Assembly: GCF_016862215.1 (NCBI RefSeq)
Contig: NZ_BOMN01000106.1
Location: 1-64,000, forward strand
Reading direction: 5' to 3'
Source: Winogradskya humida
Lineage (GTDB): Bacteria; Actinomycetota; Actinomycetes; Mycobacteriales; Micromonosporaceae
DNA length: 64,000 bases
Shown here: positions 26,506 to 35,560 of the stretch, in pieces
Position numbering within the stretch: position 1 is the stretch's first letter
Layout: each line of letters starts with the position of its first letter
Notes under the pieces: model-generated
Databases searched by the model: none
What the model was told of the DNA's origin: nothing
What the model saw: only the letters and a program-made list of their open reading frames with translations
Translations under genes and position numbers: made by a program

Positions 26506-26525
26506 CCCCCCATCATGCAGGGCGG

Positions 26526-27413
26526 TCAGGTTGGTGGGCGAATGGATTGCGTGAGGTCCCACTCGTAGCGGCGGCCGGCGGGGGCCGGGTCGTGCCAGGT
26601 GATCTGCCAGCCCTTGGCGTCGGCGAGGCGTTGCGGGGGTGTGGAGCTGCCGAATCCGCGGCGTTCCACGACGCCGGGTGGTTTGGGGCCGTCGGGGAAA
26701 TAGAATTTTACGGTGAGTTCGCTGAGGATCGATCTGTCGCCGTTTCCGGCGGGGAGGCGGTCATTCCAGATCAGGTAATCGAAGCCGTGGGCGCGCAGCG
26801 GGTCCCAGAGGCCGGCCGGGCGGTATCTGATCATCCATTCGAATTGTTCCGTGAGGCCCGGATCGAAGACGAGCCAGGCGCGGGGGCGATGATTGCGGGG
26901 CAGCGGGAGAACGCTTATGTTGCCGGCCGCGTCGCCGTCGAGAACGCAGGAGAATTCGAGATCTTCCAGACTGGTGATGCGTTCCGTCTCGCTGGGCACG
27001 ACGGGTCTGACGGCGCGCTGGGTGACCCGCGGTTTGGGGATGGTGCGGCGGCGTTCGACGATGGTGTCACCGGCGGCGTCGGCGCCGACGGTGACGGCCA
27101 GTTCGAGGGCCTCGGTGTAGATCGGGCCTTCCTGGTCGATGATCCGGTCGATCGCGTCGACGTAGTGCTGATGGCCGACCTGCAGGGTCGCCATGCGCTG
27201 GTTGGCCTCCTCCAGCTCGCGCTTGAGCTGGCCGCCGCGCCGCACGTAGTAGAAGAGCGTGAACCGGACCACGAGGAACAGCAGGCAGGCAATGCCGACC
27301 ATGGTGAGGATGAGCCGTCCGAGGCCGTTCGAGAAACCGGCGAGCTGGGCCACTCCGGCGGCCAGACCGACCGCGAGGGCCGTGAAGTTGACAAATCCCT
27401 GGACGTTTTTCAT
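26526..27413 (-). CDS. Membrane protein with coiled coil and C-terminal beta domain
   Basis: A 295-residue protein I do not recognise. Two membrane helices open it (VNFTALAVGLAAGVAQLAGF at about 8-27 and LILTMVGIACLLFLVVRFTL at about 34-53), then a basic stop-transfer and a coiled-coil-like helix (GGQLKRELEEANQRMATLQ). Residues about 140-295 look like a single beta-rich domain with many aromatic residues (WLVFDPGLTEQFEWMIRYRP, VKFYFPDG), probably cytoplasmic by the positive-inside rule. The ATG at 27413 is preceded by a weak GGGGG. The stop is 21 bases from the start of the amber-interrupted cold-shock gene, so the two could share a transcript. Confidence 0.65.
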   Translation of the reverse strand: MKNVQGFVNFTALAVGLAAGVAQLAGFSNGLGRLILTMVGIACLLFLVVRFTLFYYVRRGGQLKRELEEANQRMATLQVGHQHYVDAIDRIIDQEGPIYTEALELAVTVGADAAGDTIVERRRTIPKPRVTQRAVRPVVPSETERITSLEDLEFSCVLDGDAAGNISVLPLPRNHRPRAWLVFDPGLTEQFEWMIRYRPAGLWDPLRAHGFDYLIWNDRLPAGNGDRSILSELTVKFYFPDGPKPPGVVERRGFGSSTPPQRLADAKGWQITWHDPAPAGRRYEWDLTQSIRPPT

Positions 27414-27729
27414 GCCATTCAGCCCCCGAGCGCGTCCCTGACGATCAGCTCATACTGGAAACGCCTTCTCTCATTATGCCAAAAGCGTCATCGCGGACAT
27501 GTCACTCCGCCGGGTGATTGCTGGAAGATCGCGTTTACCGGACCGTCGCAGTATCGACCCTTGCTGAGGGCATTGATCAGGAATTCATCGATCGGAAACG
27601 GGCATCGATTCACGGAACACGATCACCGGTACGCCGGATACGTACGGAGAGACGGTTGTGATCTCAGGGAACAGCACCGCATCCTTTGCCGGTAAATATT
27701 CGCCACTTTCATTGCAGAGGTCGATCGCC
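27414..27729. other. Divergent promoter region
   Basis: The 316 bases between two divergent starts are A+T-rich for this genome around 27460-27480 and 27650-27720. This probably holds both promoters, but I cannot place boxes with confidence. No gene is seen. Confidence 0.35.
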
Positions 27730-27918
27730 ATGGATGCCGACGGGAACAACCATCATGCCGGGGGCGGCCCCGGCGGCGAGGGCGGCAGCGTCGTCCGCCG
27801 ATTCCTGACCTCGCCGACCGCCCTGCCGGAATCGCTCGCCCCGGCCACCCTGCTGACCATCTCGCTGGTGCTCTCGGTCGCCCTGGTCGGCCTGGCCACG
27901 ATCGCCCTGGCCCCCTGA
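27730..27918 (+). CDS. Small single-pass membrane protein
   Basis: A 62-residue protein: a His/Gly-rich hydrophilic N-terminus (MDADGNNHHAGGGPGGEGG), then FLTSPTALPESLAPATL and a single membrane helix (LTISLVLSVALVGLATIAL) at the extreme C-terminus, like a tail-anchored protein. AGAGG lies nine bases before the ATG at 27730; an ATG-less start at 27658 is less likely. No family recognised. The codon bias in the membrane part is typical of the genome. Confidence 0.45.
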   Translation: MDADGNNHHAGGGPGGEGGSVVRRFLTSPTALPESLAPATLLTISLVLSVALVGLATIALAP

Positions 27919-28170
27919 CCGGGCGGGTCGGAGCCGCTGAGGATCGTCACGGACGGACCGCTGCGAACCTCGACGGCTCCGGCGGGCCGGGCTAGCGGTG
28001 GAGGTTTCCACCCTCGCCGCCCGGAATCGGTCGTGTCGCGACACGGCACACAGTGATCACTCCTTTCTCGGTTTTCCCACGGCCCCAACGAGTCAGCCAC
28101 CCGTCACGGTCGTGGACCAATCAGCTCGAATGTAGTCACCGAATGGTGCGATTACCGCGAACCGCGCGTG
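27919..28170. other. Intergenic stretch before tandem repeat
   Basis: About 250 bases without a convincing gene on either strand, lying between the small membrane protein gene and the tandem repeat that abuts the tetR stop. No tRNA, hairpin of note or promoter is evident. Confidence 0.4.
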
Positions 28171-28254
28171 TTCCGTCACCCCGGCTTCCGTCACCCCGGC
28201 TTCCGTCACCCCGGCTTCCGTCACCCCGGCTTCCGTCACCCCGGCTTCCGTCAC
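28171..28254 (+). repeat. 15-base tandem repeat, five copies plus a partial one
   Basis: TTCCGTCACCCCGGC is repeated five times perfectly from 28171 to 28245, followed by TTCCGTCAC. The repeat begins inside the TGA stop codon of the tetR gene. On the minus strand the unit can be read as Val-Thr-Glu-Ala-Gly in another frame. It is a minisatellite likely to vary in copy number. Confidence 0.9.
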
Positions 28255-28796
28255 CTTGTCTGGGGATGCGCCGAGATGCCGTCCATGGCGAGGCTCACCA
28301 GGCGCGCGGCCTCGGCGGGGCCGGTCTTCTCGGCGGCCAGGGCGATCGCGTTGACAAGGGTGAGCAGGTCGGCGATGGAGACGTCCGGACGTACGGTGGC
28401 GGCTTCGACCGCTCTGAGCCGCAGCCTCTCGCCTGCGGTGACCAGCATCGCGCCGCAGGACTCGCTCTGCTGCAGGGGCTCGGCCAGGAGGACCGCCGCC
28501 AGGCCACGAGCAGTCGCAGAGTACGCAGCGAGCTCGCGCAGCCACGTCACCAGCGCCTCGTGCGGATCGGGTGCCGTCTCCAGCTCACCGGCCCGCTCGC
28601 AGAGGCCCTCGGTGCGGCCGTGGAAGACCGCGCTCATCAGCGCCCAGCGGTTCGGGAAGTGCCGGTGCAGGGTCGCGGAACCGACACCGGCGCGGCGGGC
28701 GATCTCCTCGAGGGAGGCCTCGGCGCCGTCGCGGGCGACCGCCTCGGAGGCGGCCTCGACGATGCGGTCGTAGTTGCGCTGTGCGTCAGCTCTCAT
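28251..28796 (-). CDS. TetR-family repressor
   Basis: A 181-residue regulator. The N-terminal helix-turn-helix is standard (YDRIVEAASEAVARDGAEA, then LEEIARRAGVGSATLHRHFPNR), and the C-terminal ligand-binding domain resembles the TetR_C SbtR-like group (LAAVLLAEPLQQS, DVSIADLLTLVNAIALAAE). The ATG at 28796 is the natural start for the helix-turn-helix; longer in-frame starts run through the operator region and are rejected. It is divergent from an NmrA-type oxidoreductase gene across a large inverted repeat, so it probably represses both. The stop codon falls at the edge of a 15-base tandem repeat. Confidence 0.9.
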   Translation of the reverse strand: MRADAQRNYDRIVEAASEAVARDGAEASLEEIARRAGVGSATLHRHFPNRWALMSAVFHGRTEGLCERAGELETAPDPHEALVTWLRELAAYSATARGLAAVLLAEPLQQSESCGAMLVTAGERLRLRAVEAATVRPDVSIADLLTLVNAIALAAEKTGPAEAARLVSLAMDGISAHPQTR

Positions 28797-28813
28797 GGCA
28801 CGCCCTGTTGGCA

Positions 28814-28868
28814 AAGTGGGGTGGTCCCCCATATCGTAGCCGGGCAGAAGCGGGGGGCCACCCCACTT
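28814..28868. promoter_or_regulatory. Large inverted repeat, probable TetR operator
   Basis: AAGTGGGGTGGTCCCCC (28814-28830) and GGGGGGCCACCCCACTT (28852-28868) are reverse complements at 16 of 17 positions around a 21-base centre. The repeat occupies the middle of the tetR/NmrA divergent gap. Each arm is long enough to bind one TetR dimer, or the two may form a pair of sites. ATCGTA at 28833-28838 gives a TACGAT -10-like box for tetR within the centre. Confidence 0.65.
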
Positions 28869-28887
28869 ATTGTTCCAGGAGGAACCC

Positions 28888-29805
28888 ATGTCCGTACTCG
28901 TCATCGGCGCGACCGGCAAACAGGGCGGCTCGACCGCCCGCGCCCTGCTCGCCCGGGGCACCGCCGTCCGCGCCCTGGTCCGCGATCCCGAGGCCGCAGC
29001 CGCTCAGGAGCTCGTGACACTGGGCGCCGAACTGGCGGTCGGTGACCTGGACGACCGGGCCTCGCTGCTCGCCGCGGCGCGCGGCGTGGACGGCGTCTTC
29101 TCGATCCCGTACCCCGACGTGAACGACCTGGCCGGTGACGCCGAAGCGATCCGCGGGCGCAACCTCGTCGAGGCCGCCCGCGAAGCGGGGGTCACGCAGT
29201 TCGTGCACAGCAGCGTCTCCGGGGCGGGCGAGTTCCACCGCACCTCCCCCGGCTGGGCCGAGGGCCGCTGGGACCGCCACTACTGGGAGAGCAAGGCCGG
29301 GATCGACGAGCTCGTCCGCACGAGCGGTTTCGCCCGCTGGACCGTCCTGAAGCCCGCCACGTTCATGGAGAACTTCATCGGCTTCTCCTACCTGTTCGGC
29401 GACTGGGCCGCCACGGGCACGATCATCACGAGCTTCTCCGCCGGCACCCGCATCCCCCTGATCGCCGTCGACGACATCGGCGCCGCGGCCGCGACAGCGT
29501 TCGGAGATGCCGGGACCCTCGACGGCGTCGACCTGGAGATGGCCGGCGACGTGCACACCATGACGGAGATCGCGGCCATCCTGACCGAGGAGACCGGCCG
29601 CAAGGTCGAAGCACCGGTGCTGACCAGCGACGAAGCTGTCACACGGGGCATGCTGCCGTTCATGGTCAACGCCGTCGAACGCATGGACGTCGTCGGCAGC
29701 CCCGCCCACCCCGGCCTCCTGACCGGGCGCGGCCTGCAGGCGACGGACTTCCGCACGTGGTCCCAGAAATTCGCGAGCAACCTTTCCGGGCCCGCCGGCA
29801 ACTAA
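28888..29805 (+). CDS. NmrA/SDR-type NAD(P)-binding oxidoreductase
   Basis: A 305-residue protein of the atypical short-chain dehydrogenase class. The cofactor loop GATGKQGGSTARALL is at the N-terminus, with VRALVRDP (arginine selecting NADP) and the hydrophobic block VDGVFSIPYP. HSSVSGAGE replaces the usual catalytic serine strand; YWESKAGIDELV keeps a Y-x3-K pattern. NmrA-like proteins act as redox sensors or as quinone/flavin reductases. The ATG at 28888 sits after AGGAGG. Controlled, by inference, by the divergent TetR gene. Confidence 0.88.
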   Translation: MSVLVIGATGKQGGSTARALLARGTAVRALVRDPEAAAAQELVTLGAELAVGDLDDRASLLAAARGVDGVFSIPYPDVNDLAGDAEAIRGRNLVEAAREAGVTQFVHSSVSGAGEFHRTSPGWAEGRWDRHYWESKAGIDELVRTSGFARWTVLKPATFMENFIGFSYLFGDWAATGTIITSFSAGTRIPLIAVDDIGAAAATAFGDAGTLDGVDLEMAGDVHTMTEIAAILTEETGRKVEAPVLTSDEAVTRGMLPFMVNAVERMDVVGSPAHPGLLTGRGLQATDFRTWSQKFASNLSGPAGN

Positions 29806-29853
29806 GGGGTTGTCCGGCCGGCGACCACCGAGGGGCGCCGGCCGGGCGCGTAC

Positions 29854-30408
29854 TCACCGGCCCGGGTTCAAGATGGCCATCTGCACGGCGTCGGCCCAGC
29901 CCTGCGGGGTGCGCAGAACCTCCCGCTGGATGCCCTCCACCTGGAAACCCGCCTTCTCGTAGACACGTTGCGCGCGCGGATTGAACGAGAAGACGTGCAG
30001 CTCGATGCGGTGCAGGGCGAGCGCGCTGAACGCGTACGGGAGGAGGAGGCGCAGGGCCTCGGAGCCGAGCCCGCGGTCGCGGCCGGAGGGGCCGATCAGG
30101 GTGCGGAACGTGCAGTTCGCGTTGCGGGTGTCGACCTCGTACAGAACGACCTCACCGACCCATTGCCCGGTCGCCCGGTCCTCGATGGCCAGGTCGAGCC
30201 GGTCGGGCTGGGTGTTGCGGGCGGCGTACCAGTCGCGGAGCTTCTGCTCGGCCGCCTCGTCCCAGGTGAGCGGTTCGCTGCCGGTGAGGCGAATGACTTC
30301 GGGGTCCTGCAGGGCCGTGGCGATCGCCGGGTTGTCGTTTTCGCGGAACGGGCGCAGCACGACCCGGTCGCCGGTCAATGTCGGTTTGCGGGAGAAGTCG
30401 CCGGTCAT
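29854..30408 (-). CDS. GNAT acetyltransferase, RimJ/RimL type
   Basis: A 184-residue cytosolic enzyme transferring acetyl from acetyl-CoA to an amine, possibly a protein N-terminus. It has the RimJ/RimL layout: [19 protein letters not shown] at the N-terminus, [17 protein letters not shown], the acetyl-CoA loop in [18 protein letters not shown], and [22 protein letters not shown]. Length and order of blocks are normal. It starts at the ATG 30408. The neighbour on the right is divergent (SDR). Substrate unknown. Confidence 0.9.
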   Translation of the reverse strand: MTGDFSRKPTLTGDRVVLRPFRENDNPAIATALQDPEVIRLTGSEPLTWDEAAEQKLRDWYAARNTQPDRLDLAIEDRATGQWVGEVVLYEVDTRNANCTFRTLIGPSGRDRGLGSEALRLLLPYAFSALALHRIELHVFSFNPRAQRVYEKAGFQVEGIQREVLRTPQGWADAVQMAILNPGR

Positions 30409-30531
30409 CGCGCCAGGTTAGGTGGTGGCGCGGATGGGCAGGAGAGTGGCGCGTTCTGCCACTGTCGCGGGGTCCGCGGGACCGTAGCGTCGGGGGTGAC
30501 AGAGGGTGGACGCTTGCGAGGGGATACGACG

Positions 30532-31479
30532 ATGGCCTGGTCAGTAGCGGATGTTCCCGGGCAGCAGGGACGCGTGGCGGTGGTGACCGGCGCGAACGGC
30601 GGGCTCGGGCTGGCCACCGCGCGGGTGCTTGCCGCGAAAGGGGCACATGTGGTCATGGCGGCCCGGGACAGGGGCAAGGCGGCGGCTGCGCGGGACGGCA
30701 TCCGGGCGGCGTACCCGCGGGCTTCGCTGGAGATCGTCGGTCTTGACCTGGGGTCGCTGGCGTCGGTCGAGCGGGCCGCCGGGGAGATCCTGGCCGGTCA
30801 TGCGCGGATCGATCTGCTGATCACCAACGCCGGGGTGATGGCGGTGCCGCAGGGCACGACCGCCGACGGGTTCGAGACGCAGCTGGGCGTCAACCATCTG
30901 GGGCACTGGGCGCTGACCGCGCATCTGTTGCCGGCGCTGGTACGCACCCGCGACGCCCGGGTGGTGACGCTGACCAGCAGCGCGCAGCACATGGGGCATC
31001 CGCTCGACGGCTATCCGCGGCGCACGTACTCGCCAGGGGGTGCCTATGACGACTCCAAGCTCGCGAACCGGCACTTCGCGCAGGGGCTCGACCGCCAGTT
31101 CCGGGCCGCCGGGGTGTCCGCCCGCGCGCTGACCGCCCACCCGGGGTTCACCGACTCGGACCTGTTCGACACGTCCAGCGCGGCCGGTGCCGCCGGGCTG
31201 CGCGGCACGATCCTGCGTCAGGTCACCCGCGCGATCGGCATGCCCGTCGAGCGGGGTGTGCTGAGCCAGCTGCGCGCCGCGACCGACCCCCGGGCCGAGG
31301 GCGGCACGATGTACGGCCCGCGCTGGACGGCCACCGGTGCGCCGGTCCGGCGGCCCCTGATCCGGCCGGGCGCCGATCGGGCGATCCGCGTGCTGTGGCA
31401 GGTGTCGCGCGACCTCACCGGCCTCGACGTCGACGTGGCCCGGGCGCTCGCGCAGGCCGGGACCGCGAGCCGTCCGTGA
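30532..31479 (+). CDS. Short-chain dehydrogenase/reductase
   Basis: A 315-residue NAD(P)-dependent oxidoreductase. TGANGGLG is the cofactor motif, [11 protein letters not shown] marks NADP preference, NAGVM is present, and the active site is TSSAQHMG with YDDSK as YxxxK. It belongs to the retinol-dehydrogenase-like subgroup. GAGGGG precedes the ATG at 30532. Its TGA overlaps the GTG of the following AraC-type gene (GTGA), so enzyme and regulator are translated together, an arrangement suggesting autoregulation of the pair. Confidence 0.9.
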   Translation: MAWSVADVPGQQGRVAVVTGANGGLGLATARVLAAKGAHVVMAARDRGKAAAARDGIRAAYPRASLEIVGLDLGSLASVERAAGEILAGHARIDLLITNAGVMAVPQGTTADGFETQLGVNHLGHWALTAHLLPALVRTRDARVVTLTSSAQHMGHPLDGYPRRTYSPGGAYDDSKLANRHFAQGLDRQFRAAGVSARALTAHPGFTDSDLFDTSSAAGAAGLRGTILRQVTRAIGMPVERGVLSQLRAATDPRAEGGTMYGPRWTATGAPVRRPLIRPGADRAIRVLWQVSRDLTGLDVDVARALAQAGTASRP

Positions 31480-32459
31480 CACCGGCCCGGTTCACGCTCA
31501 GCGCGGCGACCGCCGCGATGTTCGCCGACGTCGGCATCCCCGCCGGGCCGGTGCTGCGGGCGGCCGGGCTGCCCGAGGACCTGTTCCTGCACGGCCCGGC
31601 CGCGCTCACCCCGCCGCAGTTCTACCGGTGCTGGACCGCGATGGAGGAGCTCGCCGGCGACCCGGCGATCGGGTCCCGGCTGGCCGCCCGGATGAGCACC
31701 GAGACGTTCCAGCCCCCGATCTTCGCCGCGCTGTGCAGCGCCGACCTGCGCAGCGCCGCGGAACGGATCGCCCTGTACAAGCGGCTCCTCGGCCCGCAGC
31801 AGCTGACGCTCACCGGCGACCTGACCCTCACGATGCACTGGCCGGCGGAGCCGTCGCCACCGCCCGGTCTCGTCGCGTACGAGCTGGCGTTCTGGGTGGC
31901 GCTCGCCCGCCTCGGCACCCGTACCCGGATCACACCGGCCCGGATCCTCATGCCGGACCCGCCCCGCGGCCCCGCCGCCGACGCCTGGCGGGACTACCTG
32001 GGTGTGCCGTTCGGGCCGGGCGCGGCCCCGGCCGTCGTGTTCACCGCCGCCGACGCCCGGCGCCCGTTCCTGACCTCGAACGCCGAGATGTGGCAGCTCC
32101 TCGAGCCCGATCTGCGCCGCCGCCTCGCCGACCTCGACCGGGCCGAGTCCACCACCGAACGGGTCCGCGCGGCCCTCGTCGAGCTTCTCCCCGCGGGCCG
32201 GGCCACGGCCGGTGGCGTCGCCCGCCGCCTCGCGCTGAGCGACCGGACCCTGCAGCGACGCCTCGCCGGCGAGCACACCACCTTCCAGGCCGTCCTCGAA
32301 CACACCCGGAGCACCCTGGCCCGCGGCTACCTCAGCCGCCCGGACGTCTCGGTCCCGGAGGTCGCGCTGCTGCTCGGTTATGACGAGCCCAGCTCCTTCT
32401 ACCGGGCCTTCCGCCGCTGGTCAGGCACCACACCCCAGCGGTCCCGGGCGGCGAGCTGA
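31476..32459 (+). CDS. AraC-family regulator, OruR/PcaQ-like ligand domain
   Basis: A 327-residue regulator. The first 200 residues form the arabinose-binding-type domain seen in OruR/ArgR-like AraC proteins ([37 protein letters not shown]). The C-terminal AraC domain holds two helix-turn-helix motifs ([19 protein letters not shown] and [20 protein letters not shown]). The start is the GTG at 31476, which overlaps the SDR stop by four bases. It probably controls the SDR in front of it. It is convergent with the malectin-like gene, eight bases apart. Confidence 0.88.
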   Translation: MTPARFTLSAATAAMFADVGIPAGPVLRAAGLPEDLFLHGPAALTPPQFYRCWTAMEELAGDPAIGSRLAARMSTETFQPPIFAALCSADLRSAAERIALYKRLLGPQQLTLTGDLTLTMHWPAEPSPPPGLVAYELAFWVALARLGTRTRITPARILMPDPPRGPAADAWRDYLGVPFGPGAAPAVVFTAADARRPFLTSNAEMWQLLEPDLRRRLADLDRAESTTERVRAALVELLPAGRATAGGVARRLALSDRTLQRRLAGEHTTFQAVLEHTRSTLARGYLSRPDVSVPEVALLLGYDEPSSFYRAFRRWSGTTPQRSRAAS

Positions 32460-32467
32460 GCCTGCGC

Positions 32468-35113
32468 TCACGAGCGGGGGCGCAGGAGGGTGATGCGGCT
32501 CGCGCCGAGTTCGGTGACGTAGAGGTTGCCGGTGGCGGGGTCCTGGGCGACGTCGAGGGGCTGGCTGAAACCCGTGAAGCCGGTGATGCCGGTGGTCCGG
32601 TTGCTCAGGATTCCGGAGGGCGCGACGTCGAAGGTCTCGATGTCCTGGCCGGAGGAGTAGCGGACCACGAGGAGTTTGCCGTCGAGGGCGCCGCCGCGGT
32701 ATTCGAGGGCGCCGTTCGCGGAGGCATGCAGGCCGGCGTCGTACGTGCCGGCGAGGTCGAAGTTGGGGTCGGGCTGGGTGCCCGCGGGGTAGGCGGGGAC
32801 CTCGAAGGGGTCCGTGGCGGTCGACGGGTTGCCGCCGGCGAGGACCCATTCGCAGCGGGCCGGGTTCGGGTGTCCGTAGTAGCGACCCGGTTTCACGTCG
32901 AAGACGTAGTCCGTCTCCGCCGTCGGGACCGCGGTCAGCGCCGGGACCACCGGGGCGGTGTAGCCGCGGCGCGCGCAGGCGGCCGGGAGCGGGGACGGTG
33001 TCGCGGGAGTGTTGCCGCCGGCGGCCGAGCCGTTGGTCGGGGCGTACAGGTGGCCGTTGCGGTGCCACACCAGGTCGTACGCGTTGCGCACCCCGGTCGC
33101 GTAGAGGGTGAGCGGTGCGCCCGCGGCGTACGGATCATAGGTGGACGAGACGTCCAACGGTGACGTGCCCAGCAGACTGGTGTCGAGGCGCAGGACCGCC
33201 GCGCTGAGCAGGCGTTCCGGGCGGTTGCCCCAGGTCGCGTCCGCGCCGCCCATCGCGTTGTTCGCGCCCTGCGACACGTACAGCGCGCCGTCCGGGCCGA
33301 ACGCCAGCGAGTTCGTCTCGTGGTCCTTCACCGAGCGGGGCAGGCCGACCACCACCGGTGTGTAGACGCCGTCGTGGATCCGGCCGATGCGCCCCGAGAA
33401 GTCCGGGACGTTCAGCGGGCCGACGTACTCGTAGTTGTCGGTCACCCACAGATCGCCGGCCGGGTCGAAGGCCATGCCGATGACCGTGCGCGCCGGTGCG
33501 CCCGGCAGGCCCAGCGCTGTCGCGTTGTCCCGGACCGCGGTGCTCACGGTCGCGGTGCCGAGCGTGCCGTCCGCCGCGATCGGGTAACGGAAGATACGGC
33601 CGTCGAGGCTCCCCGCGTACAAATAGTTGTCAGGTCCTTTGACCACCGTCGTGAAGGACGCGCCGGTCGCGACGCCGACCACCTTGTCGAAGGCCGCCGG
33701 GCCGCCGGGACCGTCGCCGCTGCCGGTGGTGAAGACGATCGAATGCGGTTGGAACGCTCTGCCGCGCACGTCCCGCACGCCCGAGGTCACACTGAATCGG
33801 TACGCCGTGAGCGGCGCGAGGGCAGCCGCCGGCGACAGGTTCACCACGTCCCCACCGCCGCTGGTGATCACGGTCGCGGCCACCGCGGCGCCGTCGCTGA
33901 CCCGGGTCAGGGTCACGGTGGACGCGTTCAGGGTCGCGGCGTCGACACCCCCGTCCGGCAGGACCAGGTCCTCCACCACGCTTCCATTCACGGGTACGCC
34001 CACCGCGCCGTTCGCCGGCGTACTCGTCCGCACTCCCGGGGCACTGGCCGCCGCCGCGATGTCCACATAGTTCAGTTTGGTGTTGACGCCACCCGCAGCG
34101 CTGAGCGTCAGCCGCCCGTCGGTGACCGTGACCGTCCGGGTGGCCGTCGCGTGCCGGGTGGCGCTGGTAGGCACGAAGGCCGCGACAGCGTTCTGGTCCT
34201 CGACGTTCAGCCAGTGGCTACTGTCCACGGCCGTCCCGGCGTCACCCACGGCTACGGTCACCGTGTACGCACCGTTCGGCACCGCCGCTTCCCAGCTACC
34301 GGGCGTGTTCACCGGGAGCTGCAGGTGCATCAGCGTCGCCAGGCGGATGTCGGCCTGCCCCGCCACCGGGTTCCGGTTCCGCCCGTTGGCGGTCAGGCTC
34401 AACGGCGTCGACGTTCCGTCGGCGACCCAGCCGTAGCCACGGGTGTCCGCGTAGGCGTCCCCGGAGTCCCGCACGTAGCCGGCCGGTGGCGCGGCCGCCG
34501 GGTCCGAGAAGTTGACCTTCAACGCGTACGCCGGCGAGATCTCCAGGTAGTTGAGCTTGGTATTCGTCCCGCCGATCGCGTCGACGGTCAGCCGGCCGTC
34601 GGTCACCGGCACTGTCACGGTCGCTGTGCGGAACTCCGTCGCTGCGGTTCCTGCGAAGCCGGTCACCGCCGGGCAGCCCTCGACGCGAACGGTGTGCGAG
34701 CTGTCGTACGCGGGCTGGTCACCCACCGACACCGTCACCCGGTACAGGCCGTTGGGCAGGACGTATTCCCAGGCACCGGCGGTGAATACGCCGTTGGCGC
34801 CGCCGATATCGCCGTACTGAAGATGGATCAGCGTGTTGAGCCGCGCGTCGATGCCCGTGCGTGCCCGGTCCCGGGTGTTGCGGCTCAGGTCGAGTGGCGT
34901 CTGAGAGCCCTGCACCACCCAGCCCGACCCGCGCGCGGGGGTGAACGCCGCGCCGGTGTCGGCGGTGTATCCCGTGGGCACGGGTGACGTCGCGGGCTGG
35001 AAGTTGACCCGGGCGAGTGGGGCGGGCTCGGCCGCGGCGGCGCTCGTTGCCGGGTTCAGGACCGTGAGCGGGACGAGGAGAGCGGCGACGGTCAGTGCGG
35101 GGCGGAGTCTCAC
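32468..35113 (-). CDS. Secreted malectin-like/beta-propeller protein
   Basis: An 881-residue exported protein. A signal peptide (RLRPALTVAALLVPLTVL, cleavage after SAAAA) is followed by two malectin-like carbohydrate-binding domains at about 35-190 and 195-350, each ending in TKLNYLEIS or TKLNYVDIA. An Ig-like Big_5 domain (STPANGAVGVPVNGSV to SIVFTTG) spans about 355-465, and a six-bladed glucose/sorbosone-dehydrogenase-like propeller fills the rest (PDNYLYAGSLDGRIFRY, VIGMAFDPAGDLWVTDN, SLAFGPDGALYVSQG). Such proteins bind or oxidise sugars outside the cell. The GTG at 35113 is chosen as start; a TTG at 35125 is also possible. No cofactor-binding residue can be assigned. Confidence 0.8.
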   Translation of the reverse strand: MRLRPALTVAALLVPLTVLNPATSAAAAEPAPLARVNFQPATSPVPTGYTADTGAAFTPARGSGWVVQGSQTPLDLSRNTRDRARTGIDARLNTLIHLQYGDIGGANGVFTAGAWEYVLPNGLYRVTVSVGDQPAYDSSHTVRVEGCPAVTGFAGTAATEFRTATVTVPVTDGRLTVDAIGGTNTKLNYLEISPAYALKVNFSDPAAAPPAGYVRDSGDAYADTRGYGWVADGTSTPLSLTANGRNRNPVAGQADIRLATLMHLQLPVNTPGSWEAAVPNGAYTVTVAVGDAGTAVDSSHWLNVEDQNAVAAFVPTSATRHATATRTVTVTDGRLTLSAAGGVNTKLNYVDIAAAASAPGVRTSTPANGAVGVPVNGSVVEDLVLPDGGVDAATLNASTVTLTRVSDGAAVAATVITSGGGDVVNLSPAAALAPLTAYRFSVTSGVRDVRGRAFQPHSIVFTTGSGDGPGGPAAFDKVVGVATGASFTTVVKGPDNYLYAGSLDGRIFRYPIAADGTLGTATVSTAVRDNATALGLPGAPARTVIGMAFDPAGDLWVTDNYEYVGPLNVPDFSGRIGRIHDGVYTPVVVGLPRSVKDHETNSLAFGPDGALYVSQGANNAMGGADATWGNRPERLLSAAVLRLDTSLLGTSPLDVSSTYDPYAAGAPLTLYATGVRNAYDLVWHRNGHLYAPTNGSAAGGNTPATPSPLPAACARRGYTAPVVPALTAVPTAETDYVFDVKPGRYYGHPNPARCEWVLAGGNPSTATDPFEVPAYPAGTQPDPNFDLAGTYDAGLHASANGALEYRGGALDGKLLVVRYSSGQDIETFDVAPSGILSNRTTGITGFTGFSQPLDVAQDPATGNLYVTELGASRITLLRPRS

Positions 35114-35560
35114 CCGATCAAGCAACCACGGGGCCCGGCGGGGCTTGCCTGTCGGAAATCCGCCGGTGGCTGTTTTCGCAGGTCGCGGCGCCGATTCGAT
35201 TCGTCGTAAGCAGGACGATCAGCGGGAACGGCCATCACCGCCGCAATCCGGAATTGCCGAAAGGGCCGACCCTTTCCACCGAGCATCCTGGCCTGCCCGC
35301 GCCCGCCCGCGCGGGTCGGTCTCCCGGAACCTGTCTGGGCGCTTGCGATCGGCCGCCAGCATCGCCTTGTAGCCGTCGCAGTCGGTCGCGAACCGGCCCT
35401 GACCTGAGCCATCCGTTCGTCCATCCTCTGGCCGACGATGGTGTCGGCGAGGAGGGCACCGCTACTTCGAGCTGGGCATACCCCTTGAGCCTTTCCGCGC
35501 CGCGGTGACCGGCAGAACGTTCGCCAGATCAGGGCACATCTGAACTACCCAACGTGGATT
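35114..35560. other. Intergenic region, no clear gene
   Basis: About 440 bases with reduced GC and no convincing gene. On the minus strand around 35300-35420 one frame reads YKAMLAADRKRPDRFRETDP, which looks protein-like but has no start and is interrupted. It may be a remnant. The malectin-like gene promoter should lie near 35126-35200. Confidence 0.35.

Noticed and set aside
28171-28254. CRISPR-like array
   Set aside because: Units of 15 bases follow each other directly with no spacers, and no cas gene is present. It is a simple minisatellite.
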